Numbered from the stretch's first letter, positions 14,799 through 23,290 are shown. The stretch is DNA of 33,500 nucleotides from an uncultured Collinsella sp. (GCA_900541285.1 UQJA01000008.1:1-33500), one strand, 5' to 3'. Notes: generated from the letters alone by a model not told the origin. Translations and numbers: made by a program.

Positions 14799-15806
14799 TT
14801 ACTCGGCGTGCGCGTAATCAACCTTGGCGCGGCGAGCGGTAGCCTTCTCCCAATCGCTGGTGCCCTCAAAGACATCCTGCTTGTAGGGATTGCGGCCGAG
14901 CTTCTTGGCGCGGTAGGCGATGTAGGTGATCGCGGCGACGTTGGCGACCAGTGCGGCGATCGAGACCGCGGTAGCGGCGCCGGGGTCGAGCGTGGAGTGG
15001 GTCACAAAGATGGACTCCTCCTGGAAGTACGGAAACACCTGGGCAAACATGCACCAAATGGCCAGCGTAAAGGCGCGGTTCTGGATCCAGCCGCCCTTGT
15101 TCCAGATAAAGGCGGCGACGGTGGGCGCCAGCAGCAGCGCAAAGCCGCAGAACCAGGAGTGGGTGGGCAGGCAGTTGTAGGTGTAGCAGAAGTTCCAGAT
15201 ATCGTAGGCGATGATGTAGACCCAGGTCATGTCGGGCCACAGCATGTCGGTCTGATCCTCGGAGGCGTAGACGCTCCACCAACCGGTCATGCAGAAGATG
15301 TTGATGATACCGGCGATGCCGTTGAACACGTTGTTCCAGCCGGCCAGCTGCGTAGCACCTTCGGAGGTGACCCAGGTGGACTTACCCAGGACAAAGAAGT
15401 GATAGGCGCTCTCGAAGTCGGACACGACGGCGATCATGATGTTGATGGCGACGATCACAAACGGCCACGCGCGGAACCAATGCGCCTTGCCGATCTTGCC
15501 CCACTGGTACTTAATGGCAATGAAGCCCCAGCAACCGGCCAGCGCCGCGTATACCTTGGCGTAGTGGAACCAGCTGTTCTGGTACACATGGGTGGGGTTG
15601 GTGAGCGCCCACTCGGCACCCTGCGAGACGCCGACGGCGATGGCGATGCAGTAGATGGTCATGGCCAGCGGAGCCACGCCAAAGATGATTGCCGCGCCCA
15701 GCTTGGTGCGGCGGCCGACCTCGTTGAGCACGATGAGGCCAATAAAGACCATGGCCCAGCCGGCCCAGTGGATAAGGGTATCGCTACCCCAAACATCGAA
15801 CAGCAT
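14799..15806 (-). CDS. Trp-rich polytopic membrane protein (possibly DUF5692 family)
   Basis: A 335-residue integral membrane protein with about eight to ten hydrophobic segments and unusually many Trp, Tyr and His residues in or near them ('NSWFHYAKVYAALAGCWGF', 'GWWSVYASEDQTDMLWPDM', 'YDIWNFCYTYNCLPTHSWF'). The C-terminus is charged and cytoplasmic. I associate it from memory with DUF5692, a family with no known function; this is unverified. The ATG has AAAGGAGAG upstream. It lies 63 bases downstream of the TetR gene, with a 7-bp hairpin (15825-15831 with 15846-15852) between them, so the two are probably co-transcribed. Context points to a transporter or a membrane partner for the divergent oxidoreductase. 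Confidence 0.8.
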   Translation of the reverse strand: MLFDVWGSDTLIHWAGWAMVFIGLIVLNEVGRRTKLGAAIIFGVAPLAMTIYCIAIAVGVSQGAEWALTNPTHVYQNSWFHYAKVYAALAGCWGFIAIKYQWGKIGKAHWFRAWPFVIVAINIMIAVVSDFESAYHFFVLGKSTWVTSEGATQLAGWNNVFNGIAGIINIFCMTGWWSVYASEDQTDMLWPDMTWVYIIAYDIWNFCYTYNCLPTHSWFCGFALLLAPTVAAFIWNKGGWIQNRAFTLAIWCMFAQVFPYFQEESIFVTHSTLDPGAATAVSIAALVANVAAITYIAYRAKKLGRNPYKQDVFEGTSDWEKATARRAKVDYAHAE

Positions 15807-15869
15807 GCTGCTCTCCTTTCACACGCCCGCGGCCCCTCTTCTGATCGCGGGCAGTTTGGCCAAATGTCG

Positions 15870-16532
15870 TCAGTTCTGGGGCTTGCGCTCCGGATACTTG
15901 GCGGTATAGCCCTCGATGTGGAGTGTCGAGGCGATGATTTCCTTGACCGTCTCGTCGGGCACATCGGGGTGCGTGCGGATATACATCAAAAGACCCATGA
16001 TGAGGGTGTAGAACGTTTCGTAGACATGGTCGATGCGCAGTTCGTGGTGGGCGACAAAATCCACCACGGTGGTGTCGCAGATATACTGCGCCACACGCTG
16101 GACCACGTTGTGTAAAAAGCCGCCGTAGAGTGCGCCGCTGTTGGAGGTCAGAGTGTGCGGCAGTTCGTGGCCGCTGGCGACCAGGCGCTTAAAGAGCGGG
16201 GCGACGGTGTCGAGCGCGCCCTCGATATCACCGACGGTGCGGTTGGCATTCCACTGCTCGAGCTCGGAGATAAAACCGTCGATTGCCTCGTCCATAACAG
16301 CGGTGACGGCGGCGTCCATGTCGGCGAAGTAGTGGTAGAACAACGAACGCGTGCAGCCGGCTCGCTTGGTCACGGCCGATACCGATAGGTGGGACACGCC
16401 CAGCTCGGAGCTTACGGTGCGCACGGCATCGAGGATCTCGCGACGGCGTTCGTCGCCCGTCAGGCGCTTTGCCGCGCTATCGGATGCGGAGACGGCATCG
16501 ACCACAGAGGTACCTGCTGTGTTGTTGCCCAT
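15870..16532 (-). CDS. TetR/AcrR-family transcriptional regulator
   Basis: A 220-residue regulator. After a 25-residue extension comes the TetR DNA-binding domain: 'RREILDAVRTVSSELGVSHLSVSAVTKRAGCTRSLFYHYFADMD', with the recognition helix near residues 59-69. The rest is the helical ligand-binding and dimer domain; the ligand is unknown. The ATG is preceded by AAAGGCGG. It is divergent from the oxidoreductase gene. The shared upstream region carries two identical-core dyads that are the natural candidates for its operator, so it probably controls both its own operon (with the membrane protein) and the oxidoreductase. Confidence 0.92.
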   Translation of the reverse strand: MGNNTAGTSVVDAVSASDSAAKRLTGDERRREILDAVRTVSSELGVSHLSVSAVTKRAGCTRSLFYHYFADMDAAVTAVMDEAIDGFISELEQWNANRTVGDIEGALDTVAPLFKRLVASGHELPHTLTSNSGALYGGFLHNVVQRVAQYICDTTVVDFVAHHELRIDHVYETFYTLIMGLLMYIRTHPDVPDETVKEIIASTLHIEGYTAKYPERKPQN

Positions 16533-16590
16533 GTTTTGCCGCCTTTCATCCTCTTTTGCCTGACCGTTCGCCTAACAGTCTTGAATATTG

Positions 16591-16628
16591 TTGACGGTTC
16601 GTCAATACTATTTTTGACACAATGTCAA
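16591..16628. promoter_or_regulatory. Paired TTGAC-N5-GTCAA operators for the TetR regulator
   Basis: Two 15-bp dyads, 16591-16605 and 16614-16628, have the same TTGAC/GTCAA arms, with centres 23 bp apart, close to two helical turns. They lie between divergent tetR and oxidoreductase genes. TTGAC arms may double as -35 elements. Assignment to the adjacent TetR is inference from position. Confidence 0.7.
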
Positions 16629-16721
16629 CAATGGCGGGTGAACGGCATGGGGGCATGCCCGGCCTGCAAAAAAAGAGGGGTGCCGCGGTCCCGCCGGGCT
16701 GTGGCAAGAGAAGGGACAACC

Positions 16722-19496
16722 ATGATTCTCAACGGACCGGGGATTAGCTACACCGAGCCTGACATCGGTTCGGAGTTCGTGCCGCCGCTGCCGGAGCATC
16801 CGCGCGAGGCCATCGTCAAGCTGTGCGAGCACTGCACCAACCGTCTGCTGCATCGCGATGAGCTGCTAGGCTACGAGTACTGGTCGTTTGCCGAGGCTGC
16901 AACCGACGAGCAGGCCGAAGTGCTCTGCAAGATGAAGATGCGCCGTCCCTATACGCTGCCTGAGATGGTCAAGCTCACCGGCATGCCCGAAGCCGATATC
17001 GAGAAGATGCTCGACGACATGAGCTACACGGGTCTGCTCGAGTACAACTGGGAAAACCCCGAGCGCGCCAAGCAGTGGGTGCTGCCCATGCTGGTGCCGG
17101 GTTCTGCCGAGTTCCTCAACATGCGCGTGAGCCAGCTCGAGGAGCACCCGGTCTATGCCAAGTTCTTTGAGCAGGCGTCCAAGGGACCGCTGTCCAAGGC
17201 CACGCCGATGGTGCCGCCCGGTGGTGCCGGCATCGGCATGCATGTCATTCCGGTCGAGAAGGCTATCGACGCCGCGAGCACCTCGGTGCCGATCGAGCAT
17301 ATCGAGCATTGGCTCGACAAATACGATGGCAAATATGCCGCCAGCACCTGCAGCTGCCGCGCGAGCCGTCGCGTGATGGGTGAGGGCTGCGCCGACGACC
17401 CGGCCGATTGGTGTATCGCCGTGGGCGATATGGCCGACTACGTGGTTGAGACCGACCGCGGCCATTACGTGACGCGCGACGAGGTCTACGACATCCTGCG
17501 CCAGGCCGAGGACAACGGCTTTGTGCACCAGATCACCAATATCGACGGCGAGAACAAGATCTTCGCTATCTGCAACTGCAACGTCAACGTGTGCTACGCC
17601 CTGCGCACCTCTCAGCTGTTCAACACGCCCAACCTGTCGCGCTCGGCCTATGTCGCCAAGGTCGAGAAGGACAAGTGCGTTGCCTGCGGTCGCTGCGTTG
17701 AGGTGTGCCCGGCCGGCGCCGCCAAGCTCGGCCAGAAGCTCTGCAGCAAAAAGGCCGGCGGACAGGTGCCCGAGTATCCGCGCCAGGAGCTGCCCGACGC
17801 CACCAAATGGGATCACACCAAGTGGTCGCCCAACTACCGCAACGACAACCGTATCGAGACGCATGAGTCCGGCACCGCGCCCTGCAAGACGGCCTGCCCC
17901 GCGCACGTTGCCGTTCAGGGCTATTTGAAGCTCGCGGCTCAGGGTCGCTATGACGAGGCGTTGGCGCTCATTAAGCGCGAGAACCCGCTGCCCGCTATCT
18001 GCGGCCGTGTGTGCAATCGCCGCTGCGAGGATGCCTGCACCCGCGGTCGCGTGGACGCCGCCGTGGCTATCGACGAGGTCAAGAAGTTTATCGCCCAGCG
18101 CGATCTGGATGCCGCGACCCGCTATGTCCCACCTGTGGTGACGCCGACGCGCGCTGGCGGCTTCGACCAGAAGATCGCCATCATCGGCGCCGGTCCGGCC
18201 GGTCTGTCTTGCGCCTTCTATCTGGCCGAGAAGGGCTACAAACCTGTCGTGTTCGAGAAGAACGAGCGCCCGGGCGGCATGCTCACCTACGGCATTCCCA
18301 GCTTTAAGCTGCAGAAGGATGTTATCGAGGCCGAGGTCGAGGTCATTCGCCTGATGGGTGCCGAGTTCCGTTATGGCGTGGAAGTCGGTCGCGACGTGAC
18401 GCTCGACGAGCTGCGCGCGCAGGGCTTTAAGGCCTTCTACGTTGCCATTGGCTGCCAGGGTGGCCGCCTTGCCGGCATTCCGGGCGAGGATACCGAGGAC
18501 GTGACCGTGGCCGTCGACTTCCTTCGCGAGGTTAACAGCGGCAAGATCGATACCCTGTCCGGCCGCACCATTGTGGTGGGCGGCGGCAACGTGGCTATCG
18601 ATGTCGCGCGCAACGCCTGCCGTCTGGGTTCCGAGCACGTTGAGATGTTCTGCCTGGAGAGCGAGGCGCAGATGCCCGCCAGCGAGGAAGAGCGTCGCGA
18701 GGCCATCGAGGACGGCGCCCACATCAGCTGCGGCTGGGGCCCCAAGGAGGTTCACCTGGACGAGGCCGGTCGTGTGTGCGGTATCACCTTCAAGCGCTGC
18801 ACGCGTGTCTTTGACGACGAGGGCCGGTTTGCGCCCGAGTATGACGAGAACGATCTGCGCCGTGTCGATGCCGACCGTGTCGTCATGTCGATTGGCCAGT
18901 CCATTGTGTGGGGCGACCTGCTGGCTGGCTCCAAGGTGGAGCTCGGCCGCGGCCAGGGCGCCCTTGCCGATCCCCAGACTTACCAGACCGCCGAACCCGA
19001 CATCTTTGTGGGTGGTGACGTCTACACTGGCCCCAGCTTTGCCATCGACGCTATCGCCGCCGGCCACGAGGCCGCGGTGTCCATCCATCGCTTTGTGCAG
19101 CCGGGCTCCACGCTCACCATCGGCCGCAATCAGCGCCGCTACACCGCGCTCGACCGCGACGACGTTGTGCTCGAGAGCTACGACAACGCGAGCCGCGAGG
19201 TTGCCCACGTGGACCGCGAGCGCGAGAAGGCTGCGCCGTTTAGCGAGTACGTCGAGACCTTTACCGAAGAGCAGGTGCGCGCCGAGACCGCCCGTTGCCT
19301 GGGTTGCGGTGCCTCGATCGTCGACCCCAACAAGTGCATCGGCTGCGGCCTGTGCACCACCAAGTGCGCGTTCGACGCCATCCATCTGGATCGCGACCGC
19401 CCCGAGTGCTCCACGATGGTCAAATACGAGCAAAAGCTCCCAAGCCTCGGCAAGTACGCTCTAAAGCGTGCCATCAAGATTAAATTTGGTCATTAG
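16722..19496 (+). CDS. Large FAD/NAD(P)- and iron-sulfur-binding oxidoreductase (GltD-like)
   Basis: A 924-residue cytoplasmic flavoprotein. Order: residues 1-110 with a 'CEHC' pair and a winged-helix-like segment ('RRPYTLPEMVKLTGMPEADIEKML'); a cysteine-rich region with 'CSCR' and 'CNCNVNVC' (about 210-300); a ferredoxin motif 'CVACGRCVEVCP' starting at Cys319; a GltD-type cysteine domain ('CKTACPAHVAVQGYL', 'CGRVCNRRCEDAC'); FAD site 'GAGPAGLSCAFYLAEKGY' (about 488); NAD(P) site 'VVGGGNVAIDVARNA' (about 619); and a C-terminal ferredoxin with 'CLGCG' (859) and 'CIGCGLCTTKC'. The middle resembles the glutamate synthase small subunit and electron-bifurcating relatives, but no large subunit is present. 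ATG 16722 follows AGAAGGG; the frame is open further upstream without a good site. The substrate is unknown. Probably under the divergent TetR. Confidence 0.88.
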   Translation: MILNGPGISYTEPDIGSEFVPPLPEHPREAIVKLCEHCTNRLLHRDELLGYEYWSFAEAATDEQAEVLCKMKMRRPYTLPEMVKLTGMPEADIEKMLDDMSYTGLLEYNWENPERAKQWVLPMLVPGSAEFLNMRVSQLEEHPVYAKFFEQASKGPLSKATPMVPPGGAGIGMHVIPVEKAIDAASTSVPIEHIEHWLDKYDGKYAASTCSCRASRRVMGEGCADDPADWCIAVGDMADYVVETDRGHYVTRDEVYDILRQAEDNGFVHQITNIDGENKIFAICNCNVNVCYALRTSQLFNTPNLSRSAYVAKVEKDKCVACGRCVEVCPAGAAKLGQKLCSKKAGGQVPEYPRQELPDATKWDHTKWSPNYRNDNRIETHESGTAPCKTACPAHVAVQGYLKLAAQGRYDEALALIKRENPLPAICGRVCNRRCEDACTRGRVDAAVAIDEVKKFIAQRDLDAATRYVPPVVTPTRAGGFDQKIAIIGAGPAGLSCAFYLAEKGYKPVVFEKNERPGGMLTYGIPSFKLQKDVIEAEVEVIRLMGAEFRYGVEVGRDVTLDELRAQGFKAFYVAIGCQGGRLAGIPGEDTEDVTVAVDFLREVNSGKIDTLSGRTIVVGGGNVAIDVARNACRLGSEHVEMFCLESEAQMPASEEERREAIEDGAHISCGWGPKEVHLDEAGRVCGITFKRCTRVFDDEGRFAPEYDENDLRRVDADRVVMSIGQSIVWGDLLAGSKVELGRGQGALADPQTYQTAEPDIFVGGDVYTGPSFAIDAIAAGHEAAVSIHRFVQPGSTLTIGRNQRRYTALDRDDVVLESYDNASREVAHVDREREKAAPFSEYVETFTEEQVRAETARCLGCGASIVDPNKCIGCGLCTTKCAFDAIHLDRDRPECSTMVKYEQKLPSLGKYALKRAIKIKFGH

Positions 19497-19499
19497 GTT

Positions 19500-19521
19500 C
19501 CGCCGTTCTAACGAACGGCGG
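19500..19521 (+). terminator. Hairpin after the oxidoreductase gene
   Basis: CCGCCGTTC (19500-19508), loop TAAC, GAACGGCGG (19513-19521), four bases after the stop. There is no T tract. It is followed by CCGACGCTGCGCG (19527-19539), as after hspR, and by a longer imperfect inverted repeat between about 19545 and 19632. Confidence 0.5.
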
Positions 19522-19689
19522 CACTACCGACGCTGCGCGGCGTCCAGGCACCCCATCTTGCCCCTCAACTTCGGCGCCGCGGGCAAAAGCCCAGCGGACG
19601 CCTTGTTTCGGGGCAACCTGGGGCACCTGGATCGCCGCTCGCTGACGTTTGGCTGACATCGCATCAACCATTGTTGAAAGGTTTTCGCC

Positions 19690-20118
19690 TTGCATGAATT
19701 GGGAATCGTGTATCACATCATTCGCGATGTTGAGAACGTGGCGCGCGCCAATGGCGTGCGTCGCGTTTCGAGCGTGACGTTGCTGCTGGGCGAGGTCTCG
19801 GGCGTCGTTCCCGACTTGCTGCTCGACGCTTGGCGCTGGGCAGCAGATAAAAAGCCTATCACCGAGGGCTCGGAGCTTATCGTGGAGCCCGTCGAGGCCG
19901 TGACACATTGCGAGGCGTGCGGCCGCGACTACGCGACGGTCGAGCACGGCAAGACCTGCCCTTATTGCGGCAGCGGCGAGACATACCTGCTGCAGGGCCA
20001 GGAGGTCATGATCAAGCAGATCGAGACCCCCGACGAGGACCCGGCAGACGCTGCCCCTGACGGTCTCTCCGACGCCCCCGATGCCGTCGACGCCGCCAAC
20101 CCTCTCCACATCGTCTAG
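19690..20118 (+). CDS. hypA: HypA, nickel metallochaperone for hydrogenase maturation
   Basis: HypA delivers nickel to [NiFe] hydrogenase precursors (or to urease in some bacteria). The start is decided by function: TTG at 19690 gives 'MHELGIV', placing the nickel-ligand His at position 2 and the conserved Glu at 3. No ATG or GTG offers this, and GAAAGG lies about 9 nt upstream. Two CxxC pairs (Cys74/Cys77 and Cys90/Cys93, 'CEACG' and 'CPYCG') form the structural zinc site. The C-terminus after about residue 115 is an acidic Ala/Asp/Pro extension not typical of HypA. No other hyp or hydrogenase gene is in the window, so its partners must be elsewhere. Confidence 0.92.
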   Translation: MHELGIVYHIIRDVENVARANGVRRVSSVTLLLGEVSGVVPDLLLDAWRWAADKKPITEGSELIVEPVEAVTHCEACGRDYATVEHGKTCPYCGSGETYLLQGQEVMIKQIETPDEDPADAAPDGLSDAPDAVDAANPLHIV

Positions 20119-20122
20119 CCCC

Positions 20123-20151
20123 TAGTCGTTTAAGAACGTCCCCAATGACTA
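20123..20151 (+). repeat. 29-bp dispersed imperfect palindrome, copy B
   Basis: Begins TAGTC, contains AAGAACGTCCCC and ends TGACTA, 5 bases after the hypA stop. It corresponds to the reverse complement of the copy at 2536. Confidence 0.65.
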
Positions 20152-20194
20152 CTTGCGCTAGAGCATAAGTCACGCTAATAGTCAAGTTATGTCT

Positions 20195-20399
20195 GTTTAA
20201 ACAAAATAGCGGCAGTACAAGTGCATTCGCACTTGCTTAAAATCGGTATCAATGAACAGCATGCTTGTATCTATAAAATACATGACTTGATGAGCGACGC
20301 TTTAGCGGGAAATGAGTTGAAAAATAGCAACGTAATCAACTTGTAACAAACCTAGACGTTTAAACAAATAATCCAACCTTTTGCGAATTCAGCTATAAT
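20195..20399 (+). promoter_or_regulatory. AT-rich control region of the PTS operon
   Basis: This 350-bp gap has no gene. It holds two copies of GTTTAAACAAA (20195-20205 and 20358-20368), a perfect 7-bp dyad CAAGTGC/GCACTTG (20218-20235), and TATAAT at 20394-20399 as the likely -10 for the PTS genes. A convincing -35 and a sigma-54 GG/GC signature were not seen. Repeated sites suggest an upstream regulator encoded elsewhere. Confidence 0.5.
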
Positions 20400-20469
20400 T
20401 CCACAATCCAAACAGGTATACTTCGTTCATGTCGTGTAGGAAATACGTAGACAAAAAGGAGGTTATGTG

Positions 20470-21459
20470 ATGGTAAGTATTGTTCTTGCTAGCCATGGGG
20501 ACTTGGCAGCCGGAATCAAGCAGACGGGCTCGATGGTCTTTGGCGATCAGCCGTCTGTTGCCGTGGTCTCGCTCGAGCCGAGTATGGGCCCCGACGACTT
20601 CCGTGCCAAGGTCGAGGAAGCAATCGCTTCCTTCGAGGACCAGGAGCAGGTGCTCTTCCTCGTTGATCTGTGGGGCGGCACGCCGTTCAACCAGATCAGC
20701 GGGCTCATCGAGGGTCACGATTCCTGGGCTATCGTCACCGGTGTCAACCTGCCTATGCTCATCGAGGCATATTCGCAGCGCTTTGACGCAAAGAACACTG
20801 CACATGCGATCGCAAAACATCTCGTGACTGAGGCTAAGGCTGGCGTGCGCGTCAAGCCCGAGTCTTTGGAGCCCGAGGAGAAGAAGCCGGCTGCGGCCGC
20901 CGCTGCTCCTGCAGGCGCCATCCCTCCGGGAACGGTCATCGGCGATGGGCACATCAAGATCGCCCACGTCCGTATCGACACCCGTCTGCTTCATGGCCAG
21001 GTGGCCACCACGTGGACCAAGCAGATCAACCCCAACCGCATCATCGTGGTTTCCGACGGCGTTGCTCACGACGAGCTCCGCAAGACCATGATCGAGCAGG
21101 CTGCCCCTCCGGGAGTCCATGCCAACGTCGTGCCCATCAAGAAGATGGCCGAGGTCGTCAAGGACACGCGCTTTGGTGACACCAAGGCCATGCTGCTCTT
21201 CGAGAACCCGCAGGATATCCTCAAGGCCATCGAGGCCGGCGTCGACATCAAGGAAGTCAACATCGGTTCCATGGCTCACTCCAAGGGCAAGGTCGTCGTC
21301 ACCAACGCCGTCGCTATGGGCGATGACGACGTTAAGACTCTCGAGGCCCTCAAGGCCAAGGGCGTCAAGTTCGAGGTCCGCAAGGTTCCTTCGGATTCCT
21401 CCGAGGATCTCGACGCCATGTTGAAGAAAGCTAAGGCCGAACTGGCCGCTCAAGCATAG
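20470..21459 (+). CDS. manX: PTS mannose/fructose/sorbose-family IIAB component
   Basis: A soluble phosphotransferase that takes phosphate from HPr and passes it to sugar bound by IIC/IID. The 330-residue protein has a IIA domain with 'ASHGD' (phosphorylatable His9) and 'LVDLWGGTPFN', an Ala/Pro/Lys linker (about 135-155), and a IIB domain with 'RIDTRLLHGQVATTW' (phosphorylatable His175) and 'IIVVSDGVAHD'. The fused layout is that of E. coli ManX. ATG 20470 lies 7 nt after a strong AAAAAGGAGG; a GTG directly before it is also possible. First gene of a four-gene operon. The family transports mannose, glucose, fructose or amino sugars; the substrate here is not determined. Confidence 0.93.
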   Translation: MVSIVLASHGDLAAGIKQTGSMVFGDQPSVAVVSLEPSMGPDDFRAKVEEAIASFEDQEQVLFLVDLWGGTPFNQISGLIEGHDSWAIVTGVNLPMLIEAYSQRFDAKNTAHAIAKHLVTEAKAGVRVKPESLEPEEKKPAAAAAAPAGAIPPGTVIGDGHIKIAHVRIDTRLLHGQVATTWTKQINPNRIIVVSDGVAHDELRKTMIEQAAPPGVHANVVPIKKMAEVVKDTRFGDTKAMLLFENPQDILKAIEAGVDIKEVNIGSMAHSKGKVVVTNAVAMGDDDVKTLEALKAKGVKFEVRKVPSDSSEDLDAMLKKAKAELAAQA

Positions 21460-21477
21460 TAAAGGAGGGTCCGATAC

Positions 21478-22296
21478 ATGTCTGCAATCACTATTCTGCT
21501 TGTTGCGATTGTCGCGTTGCTTGCCGGTATGGAAGGCATTCTGGATGAGTTCCAGTTCCATCAGCCGCTCGTGGCATGTACGCTTATCGGTCTCGTAACC
21601 GGTCACCTTCAGGAGGGCATCCTCCTGGGCGGTTCGCTCCAGATGATGGCCCTTGGTTGGGCTAACGTCGGCGCCGCTGTCGCGCCTGACGCCGCTCTGG
21701 CCTCGGTCGCTTCTTCGATCATCATGGTGCTCGCCCTCAACGGTGGCGCCACCGATTCTGCCAAGGCCGTTACCGCCGCTATCGCCGTCGCCGTCCCGCT
21801 GTCGGTCGCTGGTCTGTTCCTGACCATGATCTGCCGTACCCTGGCTACCGCTATCGCTCACGCCATGGACGGTTGCGCCGAGAAGGGCGACTTCGCCGGC
21901 ATCGAGCGCTGGCAGTACGCTGCCATCCTCATGCAGGGCCTTCGTATCGCCATCCCGGCAGTGCTTCTGTGCATCATCCCGGCCGAGGCTGTTACCAACG
22001 CGCTTAACGCTATGCCCGACTGGCTGTCCGGCGGTATGGCTGTCGGCGGCGGCATGGTCGCTTCCGTCGGTTACGCCATGGTCATCAACATGATGGCCAC
22101 CAAGGAGACCTGGCCGTTCTTCATCCTCGGCTTTGTCCTTGCCGCCATCCCTCAGCTCACGCTGATCGCCCTTGGCCTCATCGGCATCTCCCTTGCCCTC
22201 ATCTACCTTGGCCTTAAGGATCTGGCCAAGCAGGGTGGCGGCATGAGCGGTGGCTCCGGCGACCCGCTCGGCGACATTCTGAACGATTACGAGTAG
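21478..22296 (+). CDS. manY: PTS mannose-family IIC component
   Basis: A membrane channel subunit of the mannose-family PTS. The 272-residue protein is almost entirely hydrophobic with glycine-rich segments, and shows the family motifs 'EGILDEFQFHQPLVACTLIGLVTG' and 'LGGSLQMMALGWANVGAAVAPDAALAS'. The C-terminal tail is short, hydrophilic and Gly/Ser-rich. AAAGGAGGG lies upstream of the ATG, 18 bases after the IIAB stop, so the two are translated from one message. It forms the sugar-translocating complex with the next gene product. Confidence 0.93.
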   Translation: MSAITILLVAIVALLAGMEGILDEFQFHQPLVACTLIGLVTGHLQEGILLGGSLQMMALGWANVGAAVAPDAALASVASSIIMVLALNGGATDSAKAVTAAIAVAVPLSVAGLFLTMICRTLATAIAHAMDGCAEKGDFAGIERWQYAAILMQGLRIAIPAVLLCIIPAEAVTNALNAMPDWLSGGMAVGGGMVASVGYAMVINMMATKETWPFFILGFVLAAIPQLTLIALGLIGISLALIYLGLKDLAKQGGGMSGGSGDPLGDILNDYE

Positions 22297-22312
22297 GAGG
22301 GGAGTGATACAT

Positions 22313-23233
22313 ATGGCAGAGAACAAGATTCAGCTCACCAAGGCTGACCGTAAGAAGGTTTGCTTCCGTCATCAGTTCCTTCAGGGCTCGTGGAACTACG
22401 AGCGTATGCAGAACGGCGGCTGGTGCTTCGCAATGATCCCTGCGATCAAGAAGCTCTACACCAGCAAGGATGACCAGATTGCCGCTCTTAAGCGCCACTT
22501 GGAGTTCTATAACACCCACCCCTATGTTTCCGCCCCCGTCATTGGCGTTACCCTCGCTCTCGAGGAGGAGCGCGCCAACGGTGCTCCGATTGACGACGTC
22601 GCCATTCAGGGCGTCAAGATCGGTATGATGGGCCCGCTCGCCGGCGTCGGCGACCCCGCCTTCTGGTTCACCCTTCGCCCGATTCTGGGCGCTCTGGGCG
22701 CTTCCATGGCCCTGTCCGGCAGCATTGCCGGTCCGCTGCTGTTCTTCTTCGCGTGGAACATCATCCGTTACGCTTTCCTGTGGTACACGCAGGAGTTTGG
22801 CTACAAGGTCGGCTCCTCCATCGCCAAGGACCTCTCCGGCGGTCTGATGGGCAAGGTCACCGAGGGTGCTTCCATCCTGGGTATGTTCATCATCGGCGCC
22901 CTGGTCGAGCGCTGGGTGTCCATCTCCTTCACCCCGGTCGTCTCCAAGGTCACGCAGTCTGCTGGTGCCTTTATCGACTGGGCTAACCTGCCCTCCGGTT
23001 CTGAGGGTGTCAAGGAAGCACTGACGATGTATAACTCCATCGGTGCTAGCGCCCTTGATCAGGTGAAGGTCACCACGCTTCAGGCCAACCTCGATCAGCT
23101 CATCCCCGGCCTTGCCGCCGTGTGCCTGACCCTGCTGGTCTGCAAGCTCCTCAAGAAGAAGGTCAGCCCGATCGTCATCATCCTGGCTCTCTTCGCCGTT
23201 GGCATCATCGGTCGCGTCTGCGGCTTCATGTAA
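22313..23233 (+). CDS. manZ: PTS mannose-family IID component
   Basis: The second membrane subunit of the transporter, 306 residues. It opens with the family signature 'LTKADRKKVCFRHQFLQGSWNYERMQNGGWCFAMIPAIKKLY', a cytoplasmic amphipathic region, and has 'GPLAGVGDPAFWFTLRPILGALG' and a cluster of C-terminal transmembrane helices. ATG 22313 follows GAGGGGAG; an in-frame GTG 9 bases earlier overlaps the ribosome site and is less likely. The gene begins 16 bases after IIC ends. Confidence 0.93.
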   Translation: MAENKIQLTKADRKKVCFRHQFLQGSWNYERMQNGGWCFAMIPAIKKLYTSKDDQIAALKRHLEFYNTHPYVSAPVIGVTLALEEERANGAPIDDVAIQGVKIGMMGPLAGVGDPAFWFTLRPILGALGASMALSGSIAGPLLFFFAWNIIRYAFLWYTQEFGYKVGSSIAKDLSGGLMGKVTEGASILGMFIIGALVERWVSISFTPVVSKVTQSAGAFIDWANLPSGSEGVKEALTMYNSIGASALDQVKVTTLQANLDQLIPGLAAVCLTLLVCKLLKKKVSPIVIILALFAVGIIGRVCGFM

Positions 23234-23290
23234 GCACGTTTCGGCTTAAGACCGAGAATTGCTGGGCAAGGGCTTTTGAGCCATTGAAAC

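Noticed and set aside
20195..20466. Sigma-54 promoter for the PTS operon
   Set aside because: No GG-N10-GC signature was found upstream; a TATAAT-type -10 is present instead.
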